The translations under genes and the position numbers were made by a program. This document shows positions 1 through 8,352 of a stretch of 53,906 nt of DNA, piece by piece (position 1 is the stretch's first letter; each line of letters starts with the position of its first letter). The stretch comes from Alphaproteobacteria bacterium (GTDB lineage: Bacteria; Pseudomonadota; Alphaproteobacteria; Sphingomonadales; Emcibacteraceae). A model generated the notes under the pieces. That model was not told where the DNA came from, did no database searches, and saw nothing but the letters and a program-made list of their open reading frames with translations. The stretch is from assembly GCA_020446675.1 (NCBI GenBank), contig JAGREE010000047.1, positions 1 to 53,906 of the forward strand, given 5' to 3'.

Positions 1-38
1 TGCTGCGGCCGGTTAAGCTTTTTAATTAAATATCTACT

Positions 39-78
39 AAAAAAGGGCTAACTCTTTGATAAGAGTTAGCCCTTTTTT
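39..78 (-). terminator. Rho-independent terminator downstream of cheR (bidirectional)
   Basis: An uninterrupted inverted repeat (39-56 with 61-78, loop TGAT at 57-60) has a GGGCTAACTCTT core flanked by A6 on one side and T6 on the other. Read on the minus strand it ends in a U-tract just after the cheR stop. The symmetric A/T flanks mean it could also stop a plus-strand transcript entering from the left edge. Bases 1-38 contain stops in all three plus frames by position 51, so a plus-strand gene may end here, but none can be identified. Confidence 0.9.
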
Positions 79-92
79 CTTATTAGGTTTCC

Positions 93-941
93 CTATACAG
101 CCCGTAATTTTTCAATAACTTCTATGCTGGCATCTGCCGTTGAATAAAGCCCGCGTTGTCCCTGAACAGGTTTAAATTTATCCGTTATCCCAAGTACGGT
201 TTCAGCTGCACCAAGGAATAATGTTCCGTCATTAGGGAGCAATTTTCTCATTTTTTCCAAAACCTCCGTTTTGGTCGGCTGATCAAAATAAATAAGAACA
301 TTTCTGCAGAAAATAACATCAAAAGACCCAAGGAGGGTATATGGATCAAGCAAATTAAATTTACGAAAACTGACCATATTTCGGATCTCTTCAGAAATCT
401 GCCATAGTTCCCCAACCTGATTGAAGTATTTTATGAGCATTTGAATAGGCAACCCACGCTGCACTTCAAACTGTGAAAACAAGCCCATTTTTGCTTTATC
501 AAGGACTTTCTGCGAAAGATCGGTACCAACAATTTCAATATTCCAGCCAGCCAGTTTTACCGATAATTCTTTTAAAATAATGGCTAGCGAATATGGCTCC
601 TGACCGGTTGATGCGGCAGCGCACCAGATACGGATTTTTTTCCTTGATGCACGGCTTTCCAAAAGCTGTGGCAATACGGAATCTTTAAATAAATCAAACG
701 GTTTATTGTCACGAAAGAAAAAAGACTCATTTGTTGTCATTGCTTCCGTAATTTCAGAAAGCAAATCTTCTTTGCGTTTAAGACGTACTTCGCTGACCAG
801 TTCATCTAGTGAGTCAAGACCGCGCCTGTGCGCTATTGGAGTTAGCCTGCTTTCAAGAAGATAAACCTTATCCTTAGGAAGAATAAGCCCAGACCGTTGT
901 TTGAGCAGACCACTGATTAATTCAAAATCTTCTGATTTCAT
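93..941 (-). CDS. cheR: CheR chemotaxis protein-glutamate methyltransferase
   Basis: This enzyme transfers methyl groups from S-adenosylmethionine to glutamates of chemoreceptors, opposing CheB, so that sensory gain adapts. The 282-residue length is normal. An N-terminal helical CheR_N part (about 1-75) precedes the Rossmann methyltransferase domain with the SAM loop CAAASTGQEPYSLA (about 107-120) and the later FDVIFCRNVLIYFD motif typical of CheR. The ATG overlaps the cheB stop by one base (TAATG), with a GGGGG Shine-Dalgarno a few bases upstream, so translation is probably coupled. It is the last gene of the che operon and is followed at once by a strong terminator. No C-terminal TPR or receptor-tether domain is present. 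Confidence 0.96.
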   Translation of the reverse strand: MKSEDFELISGLLKQRSGLILPKDKVYLLESRLTPIAHRRGLDSLDELVSEVRLKRKEDLLSEITEAMTTNESFFFRDNKPFDLFKDSVLPQLLESRASRKKIRIWCAAASTGQEPYSLAIILKELSVKLAGWNIEIVGTDLSQKVLDKAKMGLFSQFEVQRGLPIQMLIKYFNQVGELWQISEEIRNMVSFRKFNLLDPYTLLGSFDVIFCRNVLIYFDQPTKTEVLEKMRKLLPNDGTLFLGAAETVLGITDKFKPVQGQRGLYSTADASIEVIEKLRAV

Positions 942-2098
942 TATCTGCCCCCTATTACAATATTATTAACTTTGCCTGCCAATTCCGACAGAGGTAATAC
1001 AGCATAACATAAGCCTGCTTCGCTGACAGCACCAGGCATACCCCACACCACGCTTGTAGCTTCATCCTGTGCGAGTATTGTTCCCCCACCTTCCACTATC
1101 ACTCTGCTCCCAGCCAGGCCATCATGCCCCATTCCTGTCAGTATGACCCCTAAAACAGCAGAGCCAAATACCTGCGACAGACTTCTGAACATTGGGTCAA
1201 CGGCAGGTCGACAGAAATTTTCAGGCGGGTCCTGATTTAATCTGATATAATATTTCCCACCTTTTTCCGTAACTGCTAAATGGTAGTTACCCGGGGCGAT
1301 ATAAACGCGCCCACCCACAAGTTCCATCCCATCTTCCGCTTCCTCGCAAGTTAGACCTGTCGAACGGGATAAATGACTTGCAAGAATTTTTGTGAAAGAC
1401 GGAGGCATATGTTGCGTTACGACAACAGGCAATGTCAATTTATCTTTGATGCCTTTTACAAATTCCATAAGCGCCTGTGGGCCGCCGGTTGAACTTCCAA
1501 CACCGATAATTTTTGGCTTAATTGGTAATTGGTTAACCGTTTTGGGAATTTCGGCGATCTGCGGTTTAATTTTACTCTTTATAGTGAATCGCAGAGGTTC
1601 TTGCTCCGCTTTAAAAAGCGGCAACCCTAATTGTTTTCTTTTTGCTTCTGCGAGACTTTTAATTTTCTGAATTATTTCTACTTGAAAAGACTGAGAAGAA
1701 ATAACATCCCTATTGGTGGTTGGCTTAGGAACATAGTCAGCAGCCCCCAATGACATTGCGTGAAGACTGACTTTTGCATTCTGAACGGTCAAGGTAGACG
1801 ACATGACAACCTGAACATCCGGTTTGATGGATAATATTTTAGGCAAAGCCGTCAAACCATCCATTACCGGCATTTCAATATCAAGAACGATTATTTCCGG
1901 GTCCGTTCGCTCTAATGCATTAAGTGCAACTTGGCCGTTCGCCGCGCTAGCCACTATTTCAATTGCTGGGTCAGCTCCTAACCAACGGGACATTAGTCCT
2001 CTGATTACGGATGAATCATCAACTATCATTACACGATAAGGACTGGCCCCGATCGGTTTTTTATACCCTCTATTATTTTCCAACGGAATACTGCTCAC
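941..2098 (-). CDS. cheB: CheB protein-glutamate methylesterase/glutaminase
   Basis: The protein removes methyl groups from receptors when its receiver domain is phosphorylated by CheA. A receiver domain (MIVDDSS near the N-terminus, phospho-acceptor in VLDIEMPVMDG) is followed by a linker and a CheB catalytic domain. The catalytic triad is visible as GVGSSTGGPQ (Ser), TQHMPPSF (His) and GMGHDG (Asp). The start is uncertain. The reading frame stays open upstream into cheY, to a TTG at 2149, but the receiver fold begins only about 20 residues before MIVDDSS. The GTG at 2098, directly after the cheY stop, is therefore preferred (385 residues). No strong Shine-Dalgarno decides it. The end overlaps the cheR start by one base. 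Confidence 0.93.
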   Translation of the reverse strand: MSSIPLENNRGYKKPIGASPYRVMIVDDSSVIRGLMSRWLGADPAIEIVASAANGQVALNALERTDPEIIVLDIEMPVMDGLTALPKILSIKPDVQVVMSSTLTVQNAKVSLHAMSLGAADYVPKPTTNRDVISSQSFQVEIIQKIKSLAEAKRKQLGLPLFKAEQEPLRFTIKSKIKPQIAEIPKTVNQLPIKPKIIGVGSSTGGPQALMEFVKGIKDKLTLPVVVTQHMPPSFTKILASHLSRSTGLTCEEAEDGMELVGGRVYIAPGNYHLAVTEKGGKYYIRLNQDPPENFCRPAVDPMFRSLSQVFGSAVLGVILTGMGHDGLAGSRVIVEGGGTILAQDEATSVVWGMPGAVSEAGLCYAVLPLSELAGKVNNIVIGGR

Positions 2099-2099
2099 C

Positions 2100-2465
2100 T
2101 TATAATAATCCAACCTGTACAAATTTCGATTCAATAATCTCCCGGTCAAATGGCTTCATTATATATTCATCTGCGCCGGCAGTGATTGCAGCGCTGATAT
2201 GGGACATATCATTTTCAGTGGTACAGAAAACAACAATTGGTGAGGTCCCCCCTTCTGTTTTACGCAGTGCTTTTAGAAAATCCAGACCATTCATAACAGG
2301 CATATTCCAATCCAGCAGAACGACATCCGGCATTGAATCCTTACATAAATCGAGAGCATTCTGACCATCAACAGCTTCCTGGATATCAAAATTCAACTCT
2401 TCAAGAATTCTTCTGGCAACTTTTCTAATGATTTTAGAATCATCGACTACAAGACATGATTTCAT
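2100..2465 (-). CDS. cheY: CheY single-domain response regulator
   Basis: A stand-alone 121-residue receiver domain. The acidic pair is Asp8-Asp9, the phospho-acceptor Asp52 lies in VVLLDWNMPVMNG, the Thr pair in VVFCTTEN, and the conserved Lys in YIMKPFD. After phosphorylation by CheA such proteins bind the flagellar switch or act as a phosphate sink. It sits between cheW and cheB in the che operon, which supports a chemotaxis role over a cell-cycle one (DivK-type). Only a weak Shine-Dalgarno (GGAAT, about 9 bases upstream) is seen. Alphaproteobacteria often carry several CheY paralogues, so whether this one is the motor effector cannot be told from sequence. Confidence 0.92.
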   Translation of the reverse strand: MKSCLVVDDSKIIRKVARRILEELNFDIQEAVDGQNALDLCKDSMPDVVLLDWNMPVMNGLDFLKALRKTEGGTSPIVVFCTTENDMSHISAAITAGADEYIMKPFDREIIESKFVQVGLL

Positions 2466-2515
2466 TTTATAATTCCAACTTGTTTTCCGTGGTTCACATT
2501 CTTTTATTTGAATTT

Positions 2516-2968
2516 TTATGCAGCGACCTTGCTCTCATCCAGAGTAAGGAGTTTTTCTATATCCAGAATAACCAGAAGCTCATTCTCCAACCTGAAAATG
2601 CCGTTTGAAACACTTTGCCAGTGTGGATCAAGTGTTACCGGATTTCTTTCAAATGCCTCCTCTGAAAGGGAAAGAACATCCCCCACGCTGTCAATAATCA
2701 GACTGTATGGCTCTTTCTGATACTCTACGACAATATTCATTTCTTCCATACCTTCATCACGGTCTTTGAGTTTAAGGCGCTTCCTTAAATCGATAGCGGT
2801 TACAATCTGCCCGCGAAGATTTAACACTCCAGCAACAGCGACTGGCGATTTTGGTACTTTTGTAATAGTCTGTCTGGATAATACATCATGAACTTCCAGC
2901 ACGGGAATACCACACATTTGACCATCAAGCCAAATTGTCACAAAATCATTTTTATTCAGTTTTTCCAT
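2516..2968 (-). CDS. cheW: CheW chemotaxis coupling protein
   Basis: A 150-residue single CheW domain that links chemoreceptors to the CheA kinase at the inner membrane arrays. It shows the usual pattern: an N-terminal strand, VLEVHDVLSRQTITKVPKSP, then GVLNLRGQIVTAIDLRKRL, which is the hallmark NLRG segment. A good Shine-Dalgarno (AAGGA, 6 bases before the ATG) supports the start at 2968. It lies 32 bases after cheA and 50 bases before cheY on the same strand, consistent with one transcript. No receptor (MCP) gene is in the window, so its receptors are encoded elsewhere. Confidence 0.95.
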   Translation of the reverse strand: MEKLNKNDFVTIWLDGQMCGIPVLEVHDVLSRQTITKVPKSPVAVAGVLNLRGQIVTAIDLRKRLKLKDRDEGMEEMNIVVEYQKEPYSLIIDSVGDVLSLSEEAFERNPVTLDPHWQSVSNGIFRLENELLVILDIEKLLTLDESKVAA

Positions 2969-3000
2969 TTGTAATCCTTCAAATATTCCGCTTAATAGCT

Positions 3001-5691
3001 TTATGCCGCTGTTTCATGGTTGTTAATTTGCTCTTCAATAGCTTTGAGTAGCGTGTCACGGTCAAGTTTCTCAACATAGTTGTCAAAACCGACCTCACGA
3101 CCTTTATCAAACCTTGCCTGAGAACTGTTTGCCGATAGTGCGACCAGCGGTGTCTCACGCCAAATTCCGTTTTCTCTTACTTCTTCAGCAAATTCAAAAC
3201 CGTTCATTTCAGGCATATCAATGTCACTTATAATAAGATCGAAATCTAAACCTTTCTCCCTTAATTTAAGGGCTTCAACGGCTGTGCTGGCAATGGTGAC
3301 GTTATAGCCGGACGCTGTTAGAAGTGGTTTTAGGAGATTTAAGAAGAAAGTACTGTCATCTACGATAAGAATATTCTTGCGTTTCGATTTCAATTCAACC
3401 GGTATAGCGTCCATACCCATTTGCCAATCATTAAAAGTTTTTTCAAAATAATAGGCTATATCTATTACTTCGGTGGCAACGCCATCAATAATTGCTGTGC
3501 CAAGCTGACCAATGGCTTTTGAACTTAATTCAACTTTAATGGAATCTTCCTTGATATCTGAGATTTCATCAACAATGATTCCCATTGCCTTATCATCATT
3601 TGTAAAAACCAGCATAGGCTGGCGCCCCTCAGATTTTATATCATATTTGTCATTGATCAGCACCAGAGGCATAAGTTTCCCACGATACTGAACCATTTTA
3701 TTGCCTTCTGAAATTTCAATTTTACTGACATCAATTTCCTCAAGGCGTGAAACAAGTGATAGCGGAACGGCGCGTTTCGTATCACCACCCGCACGGAACA
3801 GAAGAATTGCTTCTTTATCTTCAAATGTGGCCCGGGATACATCATCTTCCTCCTCAGCCCGCTGGTCAGAAAGTTCTGACATCGCTTCATTTGCTTCGCT
3901 GGCTATGCCATTTGGATCAAGGATCATAATTACGGTCCCATCTCCCAATATGGTGTTGCCGGAGAACACATTCAAATCACGTAGGATTGGGGCCACGGGC
4001 TTCACTACAATTTCTTCTGTATCAAACACGCGATCAACAACGATCCCGAATGTGAAATCCCCTACCTGCGTAATAATGATAAAGTCTTCACGTAGACTAT
4101 CCGCATCCATGTTGTCTCCCTCTTCAAATCCAAGGATTTTATTAAGATGGAGTAAAGGTAATAATCGGTCACGCAGTCTTAAGACTGGCGTAGAATTAAT
4201 ATATTCAATTTTATGGTTTGAATCTCCAGAAGCCCTGACCAGTTCCAGAACACTAATTTGCGGGATAGCAAATCTTTCAGTACCCGATTCAACAATAAGA
4301 GCGGAAACGATCGCAAGGGTCAAAGGTATCTTAATCAGGAAAGTTGTCCCTTTTCCTTCGGTGGATTTAAGTTCAATCGCCCCACCGATTTTCTCAATAT
4401 TGCTACGGACAACGTCCATTCCAACACCGCGTCCTGAGACACTCGTTACTTTGGCGGCAGTCGAGAACCCTGCATGGAAAATGAAGCGTTGAATCTGCTG
4501 ATCAGACATTTCAGCGAGTTCCTCTTCAGTTGCAAGACCATTGGAAAGTGCCTTTGCTTTCAATTTTTCAACTGATAATCCGGCACCGTCGTCGGAAATT
4601 TCAATAATAATCTGACCGCCTTCATGAAATGCATTAAGACGAATTGTACCCGTTTCCTTTTTACCGGCTGCAATTCGATCTTCAATTTTCTCAATTCCAT
4701 GATCAGCAGAATTTCTGATCATATGTGTAAGTGGGTCTTTAATCAGTTCCAGAACCTGGCGATCAAGCTCAGTATCAGCGCCTAGCATTTGAAGATCAAT
4801 TTTTTTGCCAAGCTCCATCTGCAAATCACGTATAATTCTTGGTAGCTTAGACCATGCATTTCCAATTGGCTGCATGCGCGTCTTCATAACGCCTTCCTGA
4901 AGCTCTGTTGTGCATTGGCTTAAACGTTGTAGCGGAATTGCAAATTCGCTTTCTCCTGTTCGCCGGGAAATCTGCATCAACTGGTTTCTAGTCAGAACCA
5001 GTTCACTGACCATGTTCATCAGATTATCAAGAACATCAACTGTTACACGAATTGACTGATTTGCAATGCTGCCTTCTTTCGAAGATCCATTCGCTTTTAC
5101 TACTTCTTCTTTTTTAACTTCTGCTGCTTTCACAGTTTCCTGAACACTGACATTGACGGCCTCTTCAACAGGATCTTCATCATCAGGACCTGGCGCAGCC
5201 AGAAATGCTGCTTCCAGTTCATCAAGGGTAACTTCACCCGGTACAGACGGCCTTACGTCTGAAACCATAATTGGGGCTTCTTCGATAACTTTTGGTGTTT
5301 CAACCAAATACAAATTACCTTCAGCCATGGCATTTAATTGATTAATGATTTCACTATCATCGCCTGAAGGCTCTTGCTGATTTTGCTCAAGTCCCACCAG
5401 AATTTCTTTAATACGATCTAGCGCAGTCAGGATCAGGGTAACCGCTTCAGGAGTAACCTTCATTTCGCCATCACGAAATTTTCCAAGTACATTCTCCCCT
5501 GAATGGGCCACTGCCTCAAGACGGGGAAGACCAAGAAAACCGCAGGTTCCTTTGATTGTATGTACTAATCTAAAGATATTATCCAGAACAGATTTATTGT
5601 TGGGATCTTTCTCAAGCTCAACCAACTCCAAGTCGACTACTTCAATACTTTCAAATGTTTCCGTTAAAAACTCATTCAGCAAATCATCCAT
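3001..5691 (-). CDS. cheA: CheA hybrid chemotaxis histidine kinase with C-terminal receiver
   Basis: The 896-residue kinase receives receptor/CheW signals and phosphorylates CheY and CheB. Order of parts: an HPt domain with phospho-His44 in VHTIKGTCGFLG; an acidic low-complexity linker (about 120-215) with no recognisable P2 domain; a dimerisation segment; an HATPase domain with the N-box HMIRNSADHGIE and G-box GRGVGMDVV; a CheW-like regulatory domain; a second, more divergent CheW-like domain (about 610-745); and a receiver domain (about 772-890) with Asp in IISDIDMPEMNG. Classical enteric CheA has one CheW domain and no receiver. The frame extends to a TTG at 5739, but the ATG at 5691 has an AAGG Shine-Dalgarno 8 bases upstream and begins exactly at the HPt fold. 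It follows chpT by 126 bases. Confidence 0.95.
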   Translation of the reverse strand: MDDLLNEFLTETFESIEVVDLELVELEKDPNNKSVLDNIFRLVHTIKGTCGFLGLPRLEAVAHSGENVLGKFRDGEMKVTPEAVTLILTALDRIKEILVGLEQNQQEPSGDDSEIINQLNAMAEGNLYLVETPKVIEEAPIMVSDVRPSVPGEVTLDELEAAFLAAPGPDDEDPVEEAVNVSVQETVKAAEVKKEEVVKANGSSKEGSIANQSIRVTVDVLDNLMNMVSELVLTRNQLMQISRRTGESEFAIPLQRLSQCTTELQEGVMKTRMQPIGNAWSKLPRIIRDLQMELGKKIDLQMLGADTELDRQVLELIKDPLTHMIRNSADHGIEKIEDRIAAGKKETGTIRLNAFHEGGQIIIEISDDGAGLSVEKLKAKALSNGLATEEELAEMSDQQIQRFIFHAGFSTAAKVTSVSGRGVGMDVVRSNIEKIGGAIELKSTEGKGTTFLIKIPLTLAIVSALIVESGTERFAIPQISVLELVRASGDSNHKIEYINSTPVLRLRDRLLPLLHLNKILGFEEGDNMDADSLREDFIIITQVGDFTFGIVVDRVFDTEEIVVKPVAPILRDLNVFSGNTILGDGTVIMILDPNGIASEANEAMSELSDQRAEEEDDVSRATFEDKEAILLFRAGGDTKRAVPLSLVSRLEEIDVSKIEISEGNKMVQYRGKLMPLVLINDKYDIKSEGRQPMLVFTNDDKAMGIIVDEISDIKEDSIKVELSSKAIGQLGTAIIDGVATEVIDIAYYFEKTFNDWQMGMDAIPVELKSKRKNILIVDDSTFFLNLLKPLLTASGYNVTIASTAVEALKLREKGLDFDLIISDIDMPEMNGFEFAEEVRENGIWRETPLVALSANSSQARFDKGREVGFDNYVEKLDRDTLLKAIEEQINNHETAA

Positions 5692-5817
5692 GCCAATTAC
5701 CTTTTCACTAGTTACGGGTATACCACCCCCTAATTTCAAGGAAATAGGTTAAAATGAGGTAAAGCTTTTTACGATTTTTGAATTTTAATTATATAAATTT
5801 GTAGCCTCTTACTCGTA

Positions 5818-6444
5818 TCAGATTAGCGCTTTTAAGGTAAAACTATTCTCATTATGATTTATATAGTCCACCTTACTGCCCAGCTGATGGGCCACACTTG
5901 CTGCAAGGTAAGCCGGTGCAAGCTTCGGGTCAGCTTCCATCTTGTCCAAGGCTCCACATATCATAGCACGGACTTTATCCTGAAAAATAACGCGATCCGC
6001 CCTAACGGACACTTCCATATTTATCTTTTGACCAGCAACACTTATGCCAACCATCAGTTCACCGCCACGAATTAATGCTTCACTGGCTACCAAGGTCATA
6101 TTCATAAGAAGTTTAACCGCACTTTTATCAAGCTCACCTATTTCAGAATTCCAATTCAGCGTCAGAGGTGTTCCGTCAAATAAAGCCATAGTGGCATTTT
6201 TGGCATCTCTAATAGGTACTTGTGACCCAATCCCCCCGGCAGCACCAAAAGCAAGCCGATAAAATTTCAGTCGATTTGACGTTTGGCCAGCGCTCAGCTC
6301 AAGCAATTTAACAACTTCTGCTCTCATCGCTTCATCATCTTCGTCAGCCAGTATTTCAATGCCATTTGAAATTGCCCCAACCGGACTGATTAAATCATGA
6401 CAGAGGCGTGAACATAAGAGTGCTGCAAATTCCAATTCTTTCAT
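5818..6444 (-). CDS. chpT: ChpT histidine phosphotransferase
   Basis: ChpT passes phosphate from the CckA hybrid kinase to CtrA and CpdR in alphaproteobacteria. The 208-residue protein has the HPt-like dimerisation helix with the phospho-acceptor His16 in CSRLCHDLISPVGAI, followed by a degenerate HATPase-like domain that in this family does not bind ATP. Its place as first gene of the che operon suggests either co-expression of cell-cycle/motility control with chemotaxis, or use as a phosphotransferase for the hybrid CheA; the second idea is inference. A promoter reading into it overlaps the cysQ promoter. Shine-Dalgarno is weak (GAAAG). Confidence 0.9.
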   Translation of the reverse strand: MKELEFAALLCSRLCHDLISPVGAISNGIEILADEDDEAMRAEVVKLLELSAGQTSNRLKFYRLAFGAAGGIGSQVPIRDAKNATMALFDGTPLTLNWNSEIGELDKSAVKLLMNMTLVASEALIRGGELMVGISVAGQKINMEVSVRADRVIFQDKVRAMICGALDKMEADPKLAPAYLAASVAHQLGSKVDYINHNENSFTLKALI

Positions 6445-6460
6445 AAATCAACTTTCTTTC

Positions 6461-6490
6461 TTGCGATTATTCATATGAGCTCCATATAAT
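6461..6490 (+). promoter_or_regulatory. Predicted sigma-70-type promoter for cysQ
   Basis: A -35-like TTGCGA (6461-6466) and a perfect -10 TATAAT (6485-6490) are separated by 18 bases and point at cysQ (ATG 6552). The -10 lies on the same bases as the -10 of the divergent chpT promoter. Confidence 0.5.
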
Positions 6491-6513
6491 AGCGATCATT
6501 AAACAAACGACAA
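6486..6513 (-). promoter_or_regulatory. Predicted promoter for the chpT-che operon
   Basis: On the minus strand, TTGTCG (6513-6508) and TATTAT (6491-6486) are spaced by 16 bases and lie about 40 bases upstream of the chpT ATG. The -10 overlaps the cysQ -10 on the other strand by five bases. Confidence 0.45.
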
Positions 6514-6551
6514 CACATAAACTAAACTTAATCTTCCTTAAGCAGAGAAAT

Positions 6552-7343
6552 ATGTCACAAACCCCCTATGATCATTATCTTAGCATTTTGCGCAACACAG
6601 CCATAGAAGCCGGTGAAAAAATAATGGAAATAAGGGAAGGTAAATTAGGTGTAAGCTATAAAGATGACCAGTCACCAGTAACAATAGCAGATCAGGCCGC
6701 TGAAAAAATCATCCTGCGTGATTTAATGAAAATTGCCCCTGACATCCCGGTCGTTGCTGAAGAACGAGCAAGCAGCGGGTACATTCCAGCAGTCAATGAT
6801 AAATTCTGGCTTGTCGATCCTCTTGATGGCACAAAAGAATTTATTGCTGGCGGCACTGATTTTACTGTCAATATAGGATTGATAGAAAACGGTATTCCTA
6901 CATTTGGGATAATTTATACACCCGCAGCAGGTGATCTCTATATTGCAAGAAACCCGACCACGGCAACTGTACAGAAGGTAAAAAGCGGTAAATTGATAGG
7001 TGAAGAAAAGAGAATAAATGTTCGTAATGCTAAAACTGATAATTTAACAGCGCTTGCCAGTAAATCCCACCTGGACGAAAAAACCGGAGCCTTCCTTGAT
7101 AATCTTAATGTTAAGGACAAAATATCTGCTGGCAGTTCCCTAAAGTTCTGTGTTGTTGCAATGGGCAAGGCTGATATTTATCCAAGGTTTGGACCAACAA
7201 TGGAGTGGGATATTGCCGCTGGCCATGCCATTTTAAATGCTGCTGGCGGGTCGGTAACAAACCCTGACGGTACACCCTTTAAATATAATAAGCCAGATTT
7301 CCGGAACGGACCTTTCATTGCTATGGGAAATATGAAATTATAA
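6552..7343 (+). CDS. cysQ: CysQ-type 3'(2'),5'-bisphosphate nucleotidase
   Basis: Inositol-monophosphatase superfamily protein of 263 residues that in CysQ relatives hydrolyses 3'-phosphoadenosine 5'-phosphate to AMP, removing an inhibitory by-product of sulfate assimilation. Visible metal-binding motifs are VVAEERAS (Glu-Glu), WLVDPLDGTKEFI (the Asp-Pro-Leu-Asp-Gly-Thr signature) and WDIAAGHAIL near the C-terminus. The TKEFI variant after DPLDG is characteristic of CysQ rather than SuhB. The gene is divergent from chpT, and its last six bases overlap the end of the convergent LysE-family gene. No sulfate-assimilation gene is nearby. The Shine-Dalgarno is weak. Confidence 0.92.
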   Translation: MSQTPYDHYLSILRNTAIEAGEKIMEIREGKLGVSYKDDQSPVTIADQAAEKIILRDLMKIAPDIPVVAEERASSGYIPAVNDKFWLVDPLDGTKEFIAGGTDFTVNIGLIENGIPTFGIIYTPAAGDLYIARNPTTATVQKVKSGKLIGEEKRINVRNAKTDNLTALASKSHLDEKTGAFLDNLNVKDKISAGSSLKFCVVAMGKADIYPRFGPTMEWDIAAGHAILNAAGGSVTNPDGTPFKYNKPDFRNGPFIAMGNMKL

Positions 7344-7958
7344 AGCCAGGTTTTTAAAAATGGCAATAAGCCCAAAAATAATAATGATAACAGCAGATAT
7401 TTTATTGACCTTTTCCAGATGTTCATCGGTCAGCTTTTTGGATATTTTGCCCGCACCAATTGATAACATCGCCCACCATAAAGTTGATCCCAACAGTATT
7501 CCAACAGAAACAGCCGTTGCGTTAAGGTAATTATTCCCCATATTCCCAAGACCAAGACTGACAAAAACGGCGACAAAACCAAGCACAGTAAGTGGATTTG
7601 TCATGGTGAGCAGAAATGTCCCTATTGCCGCCTTAAACCGATCCTTATAACTGTCATTAACTTCTGCAACATGGGGATGGCTGAACCATAATCTGGCCCC
7701 AATTATTATAACTACTGTTCCCCCGACAATTTCAATCCATCCGTTGAAATCATTAAGAACACGTGTCAGGCCAGCCAATCCGAAGGCCGCAAGCGCCCCA
7801 AAGAACCCGTCTGCAAGAGCGGCCCCAAGACCAACAACAAACCCATTCATTGACCCCATTGTGAGAGCCCGCCTGATACAGATGATGTTAACCGGGCCGA
7901 TGGGAGCCGCCATAATCAGGCCAATAAAAATTCCCCAGGGCAGATATATAAGCGACAT
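7338..7958 (-). CDS. LysE/RhtB-family amino-acid exporter
   Basis: A 206-residue inner-membrane protein with six hydrophobic stretches in the LysE pattern. The N-terminal GLIMAAPIGPVNIICIRRAL carries the family's G-x-x-x-GPG-like entry motif, a second helix contains a GLGAALADGFFGA segment, and a conserved TNPLTVLGF lies in the middle. Family members export amino acids such as lysine, homoserine or threonine, but the substrate here cannot be predicted. The gene is convergent with cysQ (6-base overlap, no terminator seen) and divergent from the DUF3253 gene. A GGAAG Shine-Dalgarno lies about 11 bases before the ATG. Confidence 0.85.
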   Translation of the reverse strand: MSLIYLPWGIFIGLIMAAPIGPVNIICIRRALTMGSMNGFVVGLGAALADGFFGALAAFGLAGLTRVLNDFNGWIEIVGGTVVIIIGARLWFSHPHVAEVNDSYKDRFKAAIGTFLLTMTNPLTVLGFVAVFVSLGLGNMGNNYLNATAVSVGILLGSTLWWAMLSIGAGKISKKLTDEHLEKVNKISAVIIIIFGLIAIFKNLAL

Positions 7959-7975
7959 TTATAAACGATCTTCCA

Positions 7976-8004
7976 TTGATACTTTTTACTAAGTTCAGTT
8001 TAAT
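7976..8004 (+). promoter_or_regulatory. Predicted promoter for the DUF3253 gene
   Basis: TTGATA (7976-7981) and TTTAAT (7999-8004) are separated by 17 bases. A 6-bp inverted repeat, GTTTAA-N6-TTAAAC (8019-8036), lies between this promoter and the ATG at 8044 and could be an operator. Confidence 0.35.
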
Positions 8005-8043
8005 TATAGTGCATCTCTGTTTAAAACATGTTAAACGGCGAAC

Positions 8044-8352
8044 ATGACTGATGTAAATGAACAAAATGAAGAAGCTGAAAATAAAGAAGACCCAATTCGG
8101 CTTTATATATTGGAGGCAATCGCTGGCGGCGGCCATGTGAGTCCTAATGATATTGCTATTAAAATTGCCAAAGATCGCGCCAAGGAAAGTGATCCTGATG
8201 ACCAATGGCGAAAATATATGCTTGCCGTCAAACAGCAGGCAAAATCACTGGCACGCGCAGGAAGAATATCCATACTGCGCCGTGGCAAACCGATTGATCC
8301 AAATAAAATGAAGGGACTTGTAAAATTTTCCCTCCCCATTCAGGAAGATTAG
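8044..8352 (+). CDS. DUF3253 family protein
   Basis: A 102-residue acidic-then-basic protein that matches the DUF3253 pattern. It has a predicted winged-helix-like core (IRLYILEAIAGGGHVSPNDI, then KQQAKSLARAGRISILRRGK) ending in VKFSLP. Family members have no known biochemical role; the helical segment followed by a basic wing suggests nucleic-acid binding, which is inference. The gene has its own candidate promoter and ends exactly where the convergent small membrane-protein gene ends. No cysteine or obvious metal site is present. It does not appear to be in an operon. Confidence 0.75.
   Translation: MTDVNEQNEEAENKEDPIRLYILEAIAGGGHVSPNDIAIKIAKDRAKESDPDDQWRKYMLAVKQQAKSLARAGRISILRRGKPIDPNKMKGLVKFSLPIQED

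Noticed and set aside
3701..4492. 263-residue open frame on the plus strand opposite cheA
   Set aside because: It is antisense to strongly conserved kinase coding sequence, has a Ser/Arg-rich composition typical of shadow frames, and shows no ribosome site.
6528..6541. TTAA-N6-TTAA near chpT as a CtrA box
   Set aside because: The CtrA consensus has a seven-base spacer, this one has six, and such AT-rich pairs arise by chance. A similar N6 pair at 8021-8034 lies before an unrelated gene.
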